A stretch of 56,529 bases of DNA, from assembly GCF_030682515.1 (NCBI RefSeq), contig NZ_JAUXOD010000070.1, forward strand, positions 1-56,529, read 5' to 3'. Made by a program: the position numbers and the translations under genes. Numbering within the stretch: the stretch's first letter is position 1; every line of letters begins with the position of its first letter. The DNA is from Hoeflea sp. (GTDB taxonomy: Bacteria; Pseudomonadota; Alphaproteobacteria; Rhizobiales; Rhizobiaceae). Under the pieces are notes generated by a model. That model did not search any database. It was given only the letters and a program-made list of their open reading frames with translations, and was not told where the DNA came from. Positions 36,225 to 45,248 of this stretch are shown piece after piece.

Positions 36225-37508
36225 ATGGCGCTGACCATTTTCCTGATCATGATCGTGCTGCTGCTGCTCGGCTTCCCGATGATGATTCCGCTGCTTGTGG
36301 CCACCTTCGCGGGCTTCGTCTTCCTGTTCGGCGACATCGGCAGGATGGATTTCATGGTCCAGCAGATGTTGGCGGGCATCCGCCCGGCGTCGCTGATCGC
36401 GGTGCCGATGTTCATTCTCGCCGCCGACATCATGACCCGTGGCCAGTCGGCCAACCGGCTCATCGACATGGTGATGAAGTTCATCGGCCATATCAAGGGC
36501 GGGCTCGCGGTCTCCACCGTCACGGCCTGCACCCTGTTTGGCGCTGTGTCGGGGTCGACCCAGGCGACGGTCGTGGCCGTCGGCTCGCCGCTCCGGCCGC
36601 GGATGCTGAAGGCTGGCTACAAGGATTCCTTCGTCATGGCGTTGATCATCAACGCCTCGGACATCGCCTTCCTGATTCCGCCGTCGATCGGCATGATCAT
36701 CTATGGGGTGATATCGAGCACGTCGATTTCGGAACTGTTCATCGCCGGCATTGGCCCCGGTCTTCTGCTGATGGTGCTGTTCTCGGCCTACAGCATGATC
36801 TACGCCACCGTCATGGGCGTGCCCACCGAACCCAGGGCCAGCTGGGCCGAACGCGGTCAAGCCGTCAAGCAGGCGATCTGGCCGCTCGGCTTCCCGGTCA
36901 TCATCGTCGGCGGCATCTATGGCGGCATCTTCAGCCCGACCGAGGCCGCCGCCGCCTGCGTGCTCTACGCGATCATCCTGGAATTCATCGTCTTCCGGTC
37001 CCTGAACATCCCCGACATCTACCGGATCGCCAAATCGACCGGCCTGATCACCGCGGTGGTCTTCATCCTGGTCGCCGCCGGCGCGGCCTTCGCCTGGGTG
37101 ATCTCATTCGCCCAGATTCCGCAGGAGATCCTTGCCGCCGTCGGCATCGCCGACATGGGACCCAAGGGCGTGCTGGCGGTGATCTCGATCGCCTTCTTCA
37201 TCGGCTGCATGTTCGTCGACCCGATCGTGGTCATCCTGGTTCTGGTCCCGATCTTTTCGCCGGTGGTCAATGCGGTGGGGCTCGACCCGGTGCTGGTCGG
37301 CACGATCATCACGCTGCAGGTGGCGATCGGATCGGCGACGCCGCCGTTTGGATGCGACATCTTCACGGCGATCGCCATCTTCAAGCGGCCCTATATCGAG
37401 GTCATCCGCGGCATCTTCCCGTTCACGGTGATCCTGCTCTCGGTCTCTGTGGCCCTCATTTATTTCCCGCAGATCGCGTTGTTCCTGCGCGACCTGGCAT
37501 TCCGGTGA
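36225..37508 (+). CDS. uehC: Ectoine/hydroxyectoine TRAP transporter, large permease
   Basis: A 427-residue DctM-type permease with about twelve hydrophobic segments. Recognisable parts are MIVLLLLGFPMMIPLLVATF, VFGAVSGSTQATVVAVGSPL-like TLFGAVSGSTQATVVAVGS, NASDIAFLIPPSIGMIIYGV, and GSATPPFGCDIFTAIAIFKR near the end. It is the sodium-driven transport subunit that takes the solute from UehA. Confidence 0.92.
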   Translation: MALTIFLIMIVLLLLGFPMMIPLLVATFAGFVFLFGDIGRMDFMVQQMLAGIRPASLIAVPMFILAADIMTRGQSANRLIDMVMKFIGHIKGGLAVSTVTACTLFGAVSGSTQATVVAVGSPLRPRMLKAGYKDSFVMALIINASDIAFLIPPSIGMIIYGVISSTSISELFIAGIGPGLLLMVLFSAYSMIYATVMGVPTEPRASWAERGQAVKQAIWPLGFPVIIVGGIYGGIFSPTEAAAACVLYAIILEFIVFRSLNIPDIYRIAKSTGLITAVVFILVAAGAAFAWVISFAQIPQEILAAVGIADMGPKGVLAVISIAFFIGCMFVDPIVVILVLVPIFSPVVNAVGLDPVLVGTIITLQVAIGSATPPFGCDIFTAIAIFKRPYIEVIRGIFPFTVILLSVSVALIYFPQIALFLRDLAFR

Positions 37509-37520
37509 CGGAGAGACACG

Positions 37521-37958
37521 ATGTTTGAACGAATCCTGGTGGCGGTCGACGGCTCGGAGGGCTCCAAGAAGGCCCTGGTCCTGGCGGCGCGGCTGCAGCA
37601 GACCTGCGACAGCGAACTCTTGATCCTGACCGTTTTCCGGCACCATTCGCTGCTCGAGGCGTCGATGTCGATGGTGCGTCCGGACGATCCGGACAATATC
37701 GACGACGCCATGCGCGGCTACGCCAAGGAAGTGGCCGAGGAGGCCAAGAAGATCGCCGCGGACACCGGAGCGGCCAGGGTCCGCGCCTTCGTCAAGGCCG
37801 GGCAGCCGGCGCGGATGATCGTCAAGTTCGGCGAGGACCACAAGGCGGACCTGATCATCGTCGGCAGCCGCGGCCAGGGCGACGTGCAGGGGTTCCTGCT
37901 GGGCAGCGTGTCCCACAAGGTCACCAGCCTGGCGAAGATCCCGGTGATGGTTGTCTGA
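37521..37958 (+). CDS. Universal stress protein of the ectoine cluster
   Basis: A 145-residue UspA-fold protein. The ATP-binding motif G-2x-G-9x-G-S is present in VGSRGQGDVQGFLLGSVSHKV. Usp genes directly after TRAP transporter genes are common; in Halomonas the relative TeaD binds ATP and lowers the activity of the ectoine TRAP transporter TeaABC. A comparable control of UehABC is likely. It starts 12 bases after uehC. Confidence 0.9.
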   Translation: MFERILVAVDGSEGSKKALVLAARLQQTCDSELLILTVFRHHSLLEASMSMVRPDDPDNIDDAMRGYAKEVAEEAKKIAADTGAARVRAFVKAGQPARMIVKFGEDHKADLIIVGSRGQGDVQGFLLGSVSHKVTSLAKIPVMVV

Positions 37959-38013
37959 GGCAAGTGGGACGGATCGGCGTGAGACACGTGGCGGCACATA
38001 GGGGAGGGACAGC

Positions 38014-38811
38014 ATGAGCACGGACAGGGTCAAGGTGTCGGCGGAGCCGGTCCGGTTCAACGACCGGGAGGCGACCGCGCGGTTCGGTCTGATCGCGCTC
38101 GCGACCGACATGACCAGCGAGCGCGACCTCTACCGGCAGCTGCCGCAGGACCATGTGGCGATCCATGTCACGAGGGTTGCCTACGAGAACCCGACGACGC
38201 CCGACAATCTGCGCAGGATGACGCCGCGGCTGACGGACGCCGCCGCGCTGCTGGCGCCGCTCGCCCCGCTCAAGGCCATCTGCTACAGCTGCACCGCGGC
38301 CTCCGTGGTCATCGGCGACGCCGAGGTCACGGACGCGATCCGGCGGGCGGCGGGCCCGGTGCCGGTGGTCACGCCTACAGCTGCGGCGCGGATGGCGTTC
38401 CGGGCGCTCGGCGCCAGGCGTCTGGCGATCCTCACGCCCTACACGGTGGCCACCAGCCAGCCGATGGCCGAGTATTTCGCGGGCCACGGCCTGGAGATCG
38501 CGAACTTCGAATGCCTGGATCTCGACGACGACCGCGACATGGCGCGGGTCAGCGACGCGACCATCATTGACGCAGCGCTTGCCGCCGACAGGCCGGACGC
38601 CGAGGCCTTCTTCCTGTCCTGCACCGGCCTGCCCGCTATCAATGTCATCGCCGAGATCGAGCGGCGCACCGGCAAGCCGGTCGTCACCTCCAACCAGGCG
38701 AGCGCCTGGGCGATGGCGCGGCTGGGCGGGTTCGGAGATCACGCTCCGGCGGAATTCGGCAGGCTGTTTGCCTGCGCGCTGCCGGACCGCGCCTTTGGAG
38801 ACGCCGCATGA
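38014..38811 (+). CDS. eutA: EutA, maleate-isomerase-like hydroxyectoine utilisation protein
   Basis: A 265-residue protein of the Asp/Glu racemase-like maleate isomerase family. The two active-site cysteines are in CYSCTAASVVIGD and FFLSCTGLPAINVI. In ectoine clusters EutA, with EutB and EutC, is linked to the removal of the hydroxyl group of hydroxyectoine to give ectoine; the individual chemistry is not fully settled. GGGGAGGGA precedes the ATG. The stop overlaps the eutB start (ATGA). Confidence 0.9.
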   Translation: MSTDRVKVSAEPVRFNDREATARFGLIALATDMTSERDLYRQLPQDHVAIHVTRVAYENPTTPDNLRRMTPRLTDAAALLAPLAPLKAICYSCTAASVVIGDAEVTDAIRRAAGPVPVVTPTAAARMAFRALGARRLAILTPYTVATSQPMAEYFAGHGLEIANFECLDLDDDRDMARVSDATIIDAALAADRPDAEAFFLSCTGLPAINVIAEIERRTGKPVVTSNQASAWAMARLGGFGDHAPAEFGRLFACALPDRAFGDAA

Positions 38812-39812
38812 CCGGACAGCACTCCTTTGTCGATCTCGCCGAGATCGAGCAGGCGCGGGCGGCCATTGCCGGGACCGTGCGGCTGACGCCGGTCAATCTC
38901 TCGCCGCAGCTCTCGGATCTCGTCGGCCAGCCGGTCCATCTCAAGCTCGAGCACACCCAGATCACCGGCAGTTTCAAGTTGCGCGGCGCGACCAATGCGG
39001 TGGCGAGCCTCTCTGACGACGAGAAGCGCCGCGGCGTCATCGCGGTCTCAACCGGAAATCACGGCCGCGGGCTCGCCTTTGCGGCGAAGGCGTCCGGAGT
39101 GAAATGCATCATCTGCATGTCGAAGCTGGTGCCGCAGGCCAAGATCGACGGCATCAGGGCGCAGGGCGCCGAGGTGCGCATCATCGGCCGCTCCCAGGAC
39201 GAGGCGCAGGAGGAAGTGGCCCGGCTGGTGGCCGACGACGGCATGACGATGATCCCGCCGTTTGACCATCGCGCCGTCATCGCCGGTCAGGGCACGCTCG
39301 GCCTCGAGCTTCTCGACCAGATCCCTGATGTCGCCACGGTTCTCGTGCCGCTGTCGGGCGGGGGGCTGATTTCCGGCGTCGCCGCGGCGCTCAAGGCCAG
39401 AAGGCCGGACATAAGGATCATCGGCATCTCCATGGAGCGGGGGGCGGCGATGCATGAATGCCTGAAGGCCGGAAGGCCGGTCCATGTCGAGGAACTGGCG
39501 ACGCTGGCGGACTCGCTCGGCGGCGGCATCGGGCTCGACAACACGCTCACCTTCGCCATGACCAGCAAGCTGGTCGACGAGGTCGTGCTGGTGAGCGAGA
39601 CGGAGATCGCCGCAGCGATCCGCCACATCTACTGGCAGGAACGCCAGATCGTCGAGGGTTCGGGCGCGGTGGGTGTCGCGGCGCTGCTTGCGGGAAGGAT
39701 CAAGAGCGCGGGTCCTGTCGTTTCCATCCTCAGCGGCGGCAATATCGACATGAACCAGCACTTCCGCATCATCTCCGGCGAGGATGTCGACGTGACCAGG
39801 GAGGCTGCCTGA
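38808..39812 (+). CDS. eutB: EutB, threonine-dehydratase-like PLP enzyme for hydroxyectoine
   Basis: A 334-residue fold-type II PLP protein. The Schiff-base lysine is in ITGSFKLRGATNAV, the substrate loop is VSTGNHGRGLAFAAK, and the phosphate-binding glycine loop is VPLSGGGLISGVAAAL. It resembles threonine/serine dehydratase but belongs to the ectoine clade, where it is proposed to dehydrate the hydroxylated ring or its open form. Start overlaps eutA by four bases; eutC follows after one base. Confidence 0.92.
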   Translation: MTGQHSFVDLAEIEQARAAIAGTVRLTPVNLSPQLSDLVGQPVHLKLEHTQITGSFKLRGATNAVASLSDDEKRRGVIAVSTGNHGRGLAFAAKASGVKCIICMSKLVPQAKIDGIRAQGAEVRIIGRSQDEAQEEVARLVADDGMTMIPPFDHRAVIAGQGTLGLELLDQIPDVATVLVPLSGGGLISGVAAALKARRPDIRIIGISMERGAAMHECLKAGRPVHVEELATLADSLGGGIGLDNTLTFAMTSKLVDEVVLVSETEIAAAIRHIYWQERQIVEGSGAVGVAALLAGRIKSAGPVVSILSGGNIDMNQHFRIISGEDVDVTREAA

Positions 39813-39813
39813 C

Positions 39814-40806
39814 ATGGCCCCAATCAAGATCCTGACCGAAGCCGATCTGCGCCGCGCGGTGGCGCTCGATCTCGACGCGATCGCCTGCGTCGAGGACGCC
39901 TTCGCGGCACTCGCCACTGGCGACGTGGTGATGCCGCCGATCCTGTCGATGGCGATCGCGCCCTTCAACGGCGAGGTCGACGTCAAGACCGCCTTCGTGC
40001 CCGGCATCGACAGTTTCGCCATCAAGATCTCGCCGGGATTCTTCGACAATCCCAAGCTTGGCCTGCCCAGCACCTCGGGGCTGATGGTGCTGTTCTCCGC
40101 GAAAACCGGCATGCTCGAGGCGCTGCTGCTCGACAATGGCTATCTCACCGATGTGCGCACCGCCGCCGCCGGCGCGGTCGCGGCAAAGCATCTGGCGCGC
40201 GCCGATGCCTCAACCGCCTGCATACTCGGCGCAGGCTGCCAGGGCCGGCTGCAGCTCAAGGCGCTGACCCTGGTGCGGCCGATAACAAGCGCCACCATCT
40301 GGGCGCGCGACCCGGCAAAGGCCGTGGAAGCGGCGACGGAGATGACCCAGGAGCTCGGCATCGAGGTGCGCGCCGCGCAGGACCCGGCAGCCGCAGTGCG
40401 CGAGGCCGACATCATCGTCACCACGACGCCGGCGACGACGCCAGTGCTGATGGCCGAATGGCTCAGGCCCGGGCAGCACATCACCGCCATGGGCTCGGAC
40501 CAGGAGCACAAGAACGAGATCGATCCGGCCTGTCTTGCCAGGGTCGATCCCTATGTGCCCGACCGGCTGTCGCAGACACGGCTGATGGGCGAGTTGCGCG
40601 CGGCGATTGCGGAGGGCCTCGTCGACGCCCGCGCCGAATTCGCCGAACTCGGCGCCATCGTCTCGGGCAAGGCCCCTGGCCGCATCTCCGACGACGCCAT
40701 CACCCTTGCAGATCTCACCGGCACCGGCGTCCAGGACACCGCGATTGCCACCTTCGCACTCGCCCGCGCGCTGACGCTCTCAGCCGGCGCCGATTTCTCG
40801 AACTGA
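39814..40806 (+). CDS. eutC: EutC, ornithine-cyclodeaminase-like enzyme for hydroxyectoine
   Basis: A 330-residue NAD-dependent protein of the ornithine cyclodeaminase/mu-crystallin family. The substrate part has the conserved DVKTAFVPGIDSFAIKISPGFF, the coenzyme fold is ACILGAGCQGRLQLKALTLV, and GSDQEHKNEID contains the catalytic Asp. It is proposed to complete the conversion of hydroxyectoine to ectoine with EutAB. It is the third gene of a tightly packed set. Confidence 0.92.
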   Translation: MAPIKILTEADLRRAVALDLDAIACVEDAFAALATGDVVMPPILSMAIAPFNGEVDVKTAFVPGIDSFAIKISPGFFDNPKLGLPSTSGLMVLFSAKTGMLEALLLDNGYLTDVRTAAAGAVAAKHLARADASTACILGAGCQGRLQLKALTLVRPITSATIWARDPAKAVEAATEMTQELGIEVRAAQDPAAAVREADIIVTTTPATTPVLMAEWLRPGQHITAMGSDQEHKNEIDPACLARVDPYVPDRLSQTRLMGELRAAIAEGLVDARAEFAELGAIVSGKAPGRISDDAITLADLTGTGVQDTAIATFALARALTLSAGADFSN

Positions 40807-40849
40807 CCGTCACTCCCGACCGCATACCCAGAAAGGAACACTCTCTCCG

Positions 40850-42037
40850 ATGTCCGCGCCAGTGCTCAATTTCAGCCGCGACGAATATGCCGACCGCCTT
40901 GCCAGGACGCGCAAGGCCATGGAGGCAACAGGGGTCGATGTCATAATCGTCTCAGACCCCTCCAACATGGCCTGGCTCACCGGCTATGACGGCTGGTCCT
41001 TCTATGTCCATCAATGCGTGGTCGTAGGCCCCGATGGCGATCCGGTCTGGTTCGGGCGCGGCCAGGACGCCAATGGCGCGCGGCGTACCTCCTATCTCGG
41101 CGACAGCACGATCATCGGCTATGCCGACCATTATGTGCAGTCGACCGAGCGCCACCCCATGGATTATCTCGCAGCCAAGATCGAGGAGCGCGGCTGGGGG
41201 GCCAAGCGCATCGGCGTGGAGATGGACAATTACTGGTTCTCGGCCGCCGCCTTCGCCTCGCTGCAGAAGCACCTGCCGAACGCGCGGTTTTCCGACGTCA
41301 CGGCGCTGGTCAACTGGCAGCGCGCCGTCAAGTCGCCCCAGGAGCTCGACTATATGCGCAAGGCCGCCCGCCTGGTCGAGCGCATGCATGAGACCATCAC
41401 CGACAAATGCGAGGTGGGCTACCGCAAGTGCGATCTGGTGGCCGACATCTATGAGGCCGGCCTGCGCTATGACGAGGATCTGGGCTTTGGCGGCGATTAT
41501 CCGGCGATCGTGCCGTTGCTGCCCTCGGGCGCGGACGCCTCGGCGCCGCACCTGACCTGGGACGACCAGCCGATGAAGTCAGGCGAGGGCACCTTCTTCG
41601 AGATCGCCGGCGTCTACAAGCGCTACCACTGCCCGCTGTCGCGCACCCTGTTCCTGGGCAAGCCGACGCAGACCTTCATCGATGCCGAGAAGGCCGTGCT
41701 CGAGGGCATGGAGGCGGGGCTCGAAGCCGCCAGGGCCGGAAACCTCTGCGAGGACATCGCCATCGCCTTCTTCCAGGTTCTGAACAAATACGGGATCACC
41801 AAGGACAACCGCACCGGCTACCCGATCGGCCTGTCCTATCCGCCGGACTGGGGCGAGCGCACCATGTCGCTGCGGCCCGGCGACAAGACCGTGCTCGAGG
41901 AGAACATGACCTTCCACTTCATGACCGGGCTGTGGATGGAGGACTGGGGCTTCGAGATCACCGAGAGCATCGTCATCGGCAAGACCGGGCCCGAGTGCCT
42001 GGCCAATGTGCCCCGCCGGATGTTTGTGAAGGATTGA
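40850..42037 (+). CDS. doeA: Ectoine hydrolase
   Basis: A 395-residue M24 (pita-bread fold) hydrolase. DoeA opens the ectoine ring to N-alpha-acetyl-L-2,4-diaminobutyrate. The creatinase-like N-terminal domain has DPSNMAWLTGYDGWSFYVHQ. The C-terminal domain carries GFGGDYPAIVPLLPSG, ASAPHLTWDDQPMKSGEGTF, and RTGYPIGLSYPPDWGERT, and ends KTGPECLANVPRRMFVKD. AAAGGA lies before the ATG. In Halomonas and Ruegeria it forms an operon with doeB as here. Confidence 0.94.
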   Translation: MSAPVLNFSRDEYADRLARTRKAMEATGVDVIIVSDPSNMAWLTGYDGWSFYVHQCVVVGPDGDPVWFGRGQDANGARRTSYLGDSTIIGYADHYVQSTERHPMDYLAAKIEERGWGAKRIGVEMDNYWFSAAAFASLQKHLPNARFSDVTALVNWQRAVKSPQELDYMRKAARLVERMHETITDKCEVGYRKCDLVADIYEAGLRYDEDLGFGGDYPAIVPLLPSGADASAPHLTWDDQPMKSGEGTFFEIAGVYKRYHCPLSRTLFLGKPTQTFIDAEKAVLEGMEAGLEAARAGNLCEDIAIAFFQVLNKYGITKDNRTGYPIGLSYPPDWGERTMSLRPGDKTVLEENMTFHFMTGLWMEDWGFEITESIVIGKTGPECLANVPRRMFVKD

Positions 42038-42043
42038 TCAGTC

Positions 42044-43033
42044 ATGGCCGGCAATCCGATTGTTCCGACAATACCGCTCCACGAGGACGGCGCCCATCAC
42101 GGCTTCCTCAGGCTGCCCTACAGCCGCGACGATTCGGCCTGGGGGTCGGTGATGATCCCCATCACCGTGATCAAGAACGGTGTGGGGCCGACGGCACTGC
42201 TCACCGGCGCCAACCATGGCGATGAATACGAGGGTCCGGTCGCGTTGATGGAACTGGCGGTGACGCTCAGGCCCGAGGACATCGAGGGCAGGGTGATCAT
42301 CGTGCCGGCCATGAACTATCCGGCGTTCCGCGCCGGCACCCGCACCTCGCCCATCGACCGGGGCAACATGAACCGGTCCTTTCCGGGCTCGCCCAGCGGC
42401 ACGGTGACGGAAAAGATCGCGGATTACTTCCAGACGGTCCTGCTGCCGGAGGCGAGCATCGTGCTCGACTTCCATTCGGGCGGCAGGACGCTGGATTTCA
42501 TCCCCTTCGCTTCCGCCCATGTGCTGGAGAACAAGGACCAGCAGGCGGCCTGCGTCGCCGCGGTCGAGGCGTTCAATGCGCCCTACTCGATGATCATGCT
42601 CGAGATCGACACGGTCGGCATGTACGACACCAGCGTCGAGGACCAGGGCAAGGTCTTCGTCACCACCGAACTCGGCGGCGGCGGCACCTCGACGGCGCGC
42701 TCGAACGCGATCGCCAAGAAGGGCGTGCGCAACGTGCTCAAGCACGCGGGCATCATGAAGGGGGAGCTGGAAAAGGCGCCCTCGGTGATGCTCGACATGC
42801 CCGACGGTGATTGCTTCGTGTTCTCTGAGGACGAGGGCCTGTTCGAGGCGATGAAGAACCTCGGCGATCCGGTGGACAAGGGCGAGATCGTCGCCCGCGT
42901 CTGGCCCGCCGACCGCACCGGCAGGCCGCCGATCGACTACCGCGCCAACCGGTCGGGCCTGCTGGTCTCGCGCCATTGCCCGGGCCTGATCAAGCCGGGC
43001 GACTGCATGGCGGTGGTGGCAATCACGGTCTGA
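42044..43033 (+). CDS. doeB: N-alpha-acetyl-L-2,4-diaminobutyrate deacetylase
   Basis: A 329-residue zinc hydrolase of the succinylglutamate desuccinylase/aspartoacylase family (M14-like). The zinc motif is LTGANHGDEYEGP (His and Glu ligands), the third ligand is in SIVLDFHSGGRTLDF, and TSPIDRGNMNRSFPG contributes the substrate Arg/Asn contacts. DoeB removes acetate from the DoeA product to give diaminobutyrate, the substrate of DoeD. The gene starts six bases after doeA and its last bases overlap the convergent EamA gene. Confidence 0.94.
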   Translation: MAGNPIVPTIPLHEDGAHHGFLRLPYSRDDSAWGSVMIPITVIKNGVGPTALLTGANHGDEYEGPVALMELAVTLRPEDIEGRVIIVPAMNYPAFRAGTRTSPIDRGNMNRSFPGSPSGTVTEKIADYFQTVLLPEASIVLDFHSGGRTLDFIPFASAHVLENKDQQAACVAAVEAFNAPYSMIMLEIDTVGMYDTSVEDQGKVFVTTELGGGGTSTARSNAIAKKGVRNVLKHAGIMKGELEKAPSVMLDMPDGDCFVFSEDEGLFEAMKNLGDPVDKGEIVARVWPADRTGRPPIDYRANRSGLLVSRHCPGLIKPGDCMAVVAITV

Positions 43034-43940
43034 GCGCCGCCTGCTCCTGCCGGCTTCGCGCACGGCTTTCGCCGCTGATGTTGATCCAGTTGGCGAGAAT
43101 GATGACGCCGCCGCCGATCAGGATCAGCAGATCGGCGCTCTCGCCGAACAGCACCATGCCGACGACCGCGATCAGCGGCAGCCGGGTGAAATCGATCGGC
43201 ATCACGAAGCTCGCCGGCGCCAGCGACAGCGCCGTCGTCAGGCAGTAATGCGCCAGGAGCCCGGTGACGCCGACCACCAGCAGCCAGGGGAAGGTCGCAA
43301 GCGTCGGCCATGTCACCGGGCCCGGCATCATCAGGGGCCCCTGCAGCATCAGGCTCAACCCGCCAAAGCCCAACTGGATCAGGGTCAGCCAGAACAGGAT
43401 CGAGACAATGCTCTCATGGCGTGTCAGCGACTTGGTCATGATGATGGTGGCGGCAAAGAAGATGGCCGAGGCCGCAGCCGTCATCAGCCCGGGTTCGAGC
43501 GCGCCGAAATCCGGTCGGGCGACGATCAGAATGCCGGCGAAGCCCAGCGCCGCCGCGACCACGCGGTACAAGGTCAGCCGCTCGCCCAGGAACAGAAGCC
43601 CAAGCACGATCACCCAGACCGGCGTGGTGAACTCCAGCGCGAACACCTGCGCCAGCGGAATCGTGGCGAGCGCGAAGAACCACAGGTTCTGGCCGGTGAA
43701 ATGAAACAGGTTCCTGAAGAAATGCAGTTTCAGCCGCTCGGTGCGGATCTCCCGGAGCCTGCCGTAGGCCCCCGCCACGAAGAGCACGATGAGCAGCCCG
43801 GCCAGCGAGCGGAAGGTCATGATCTCGAAGGTCGAGTGCACGCCCGAGACATAGCGGCCGGCGACCGCCATCGTCGAGAACGACAGGATCGATCCGATCA
43901 TCCAGAGTGCGGCAAGGCCCGGCCGGTGGGTGTGAGGCAT
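43023..43940 (-). CDS. EamA/DMT-family transporter
   Basis: A 305-residue membrane protein with about ten helices in two EamA repeats (first repeat from ALWMIGSILSFSTMAVAGRYVSG, with FRSLAGLLIVLFVAGAYG; second from GLMTAAASAIFFAATIIMTKSL). Such drug/metabolite transporters mostly export amino acids or small metabolites. Its last 11 bases overlap the end of doeB on the other strand, tail to tail, so there is no room for a terminator between them. Substrate unknown; it is outside the conserved ectoine set. Confidence 0.88.
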   Translation of the reverse strand: MPHTHRPGLAALWMIGSILSFSTMAVAGRYVSGVHSTFEIMTFRSLAGLLIVLFVAGAYGRLREIRTERLKLHFFRNLFHFTGQNLWFFALATIPLAQVFALEFTTPVWVIVLGLLFLGERLTLYRVVAAALGFAGILIVARPDFGALEPGLMTAAASAIFFAATIIMTKSLTRHESIVSILFWLTLIQLGFGGLSLMLQGPLMMPGPVTWPTLATFPWLLVVGVTGLLAHYCLTTALSLAPASFVMPIDFTRLPLIAVVGMVLFGESADLLILIGGGVIILANWINISGESRARSRQEQAALRP

Positions 43941-44236
43941 GCGCTTGATGTCCCGGAGCGCACGCGAGGCGCGGCGTGTGAGTGAGGATAGGCAAGGCCC
44001 GGACGGTCGTCATCGAGACCCGGGCCGTTCGGTCCCACTCAAACGGATTCGGGCCGGCAATGCAAATGGCGGGCAGCGAGGGCAGGTTGGCGGTGCTGCG
44101 GGAAGCCGCGGACCCGACAAGGCGCGCTGGAAGTCCGAGCGGTCGAGCCGCCTGGGGACAAGGCCGCATCCGGCATTTGCGGTCCCGGGCGTTAGGTCCT
44201 ATCGTCGCGCCACGGTTCAGTCTTGGGGAGAGCGGG

Positions 44237-45220
44237 ATGCATGTGTTGATTGTTGGTGCGGCGGGCATGATCGGCCGCAAATTTGCGGGCGCGATCGCCA
44301 GTTCGGGCCTGTCGGGGACGGGGCCGGTCGAGCAACTGACCCTGGTCGACGCGGTCACGCCGGAGACACCAGCGGGGTTTTCGGGGGAAGCGACCTGCCT
44401 GGCGCTCGACATCTCCGACCCGCTTTCAGCGCCGAAGATGCTGGCAGGCCGGCCCGACGTGATCGTCCATCTGGCCGCCATCGTCTCGGGCGAGGCGGAG
44501 CAGGATTTCGACAAGGGCTACCGGGTCAATCTCGACGGCACGCGCCATCTGTTCGACGGCGTGCGTCAGCTTTCGCTTACCGATGGATATTGTCCGCGGC
44601 TGGTGTTCGCCTCCTCGATCGCGGTCTTCGGCGCGCCGATGCCCGATGCGATCGACGACGAATACCTCACCGCGCCGATGACCAGCTACGGCACCCAAAA
44701 GGCGATCGGGGAACTGCTGCTGCAGGACTACACGCGGCGCGGATTTTTCGACGGGCTGGCGATCCGGCTGCCCACCATCTGCATTCGCCCGGGACTGCCC
44801 AACAAGGCGGCGTCGGGCTTCTTCTCGGGCATCCTGCGCGAGCCGCTTTCGGGCAAGCCGGCCGTGCTGCCGGTCGAAGACAGCGTGCGCCACTGGCACG
44901 CGAGCCCGCGCGCGGCGGTCGGGTTCCTGACCCGGGCGGCGACCATGGACCTGGGCCCGGTCGGGCATCGGCGGGTGCTGACCATGCCCGGACTTTCGGC
45001 CACCGTCGCCGAGCAGATCGAGGCGCTGCGCCGCATCGCCGGCGACAAGGCCGTGGCGCTGATCGAGCCCAGGCCCGATCCCGACATCATTCGCATCGTC
45101 GCCAACTGGCCGCGCGGCTTCAAGGCGGAGCGTGCGACAGCCCTCGGCTTTCGCGCGGAAAGCTCGTTCGACGAGATCATCCGCATTCACATCGAGGACG
45201 AGCTGGGCGGCAGCCTCTGA
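44237..45220 (+). CDS. denD: NAD-dependent dehydrogenase/epimerase, D-erythronate dehydrogenase-like
   Basis: A 327-residue extended short-chain dehydrogenase. The NAD motif is LIVGAAGMIGRKFA, the active site is SSIAVFGAPMPDAID with YGTQKAIGELLL (Tyr and Lys), and IRLPTICIRPGLPNKAASGFFSGI and PVEDSVRHWHASPRAAVGF match the D-erythronate dehydrogenase (DenD) group, which oxidises D-erythronate at C2. The start at 44237 follows GGGGAGAG; the frame extends upstream without coding character. The usual partners OtnK and OtnC/OtnI are absent here, so the in vivo substrate may differ. The 296-base gap before it shows nothing recognisable. Confidence 0.8.
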   Translation: MHVLIVGAAGMIGRKFAGAIASSGLSGTGPVEQLTLVDAVTPETPAGFSGEATCLALDISDPLSAPKMLAGRPDVIVHLAAIVSGEAEQDFDKGYRVNLDGTRHLFDGVRQLSLTDGYCPRLVFASSIAVFGAPMPDAIDDEYLTAPMTSYGTQKAIGELLLQDYTRRGFFDGLAIRLPTICIRPGLPNKAASGFFSGILREPLSGKPAVLPVEDSVRHWHASPRAAVGFLTRAATMDLGPVGHRRVLTMPGLSATVAEQIEALRRIAGDKAVALIEPRPDPDIIRIVANWPRGFKAERATALGFRAESSFDEIIRIHIEDELGGSL

Positions 45221-45248
45221 GGCGGGGACCGGAGCGGCCGCGAGAAAA

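Noticed and set aside
35993-37528. 511-codon frame on the same strand as uehC in another phase
   Set aside because: It overlaps uehB and uehC fully; UehC in the other phase has the proper membrane helices and DctM motifs.
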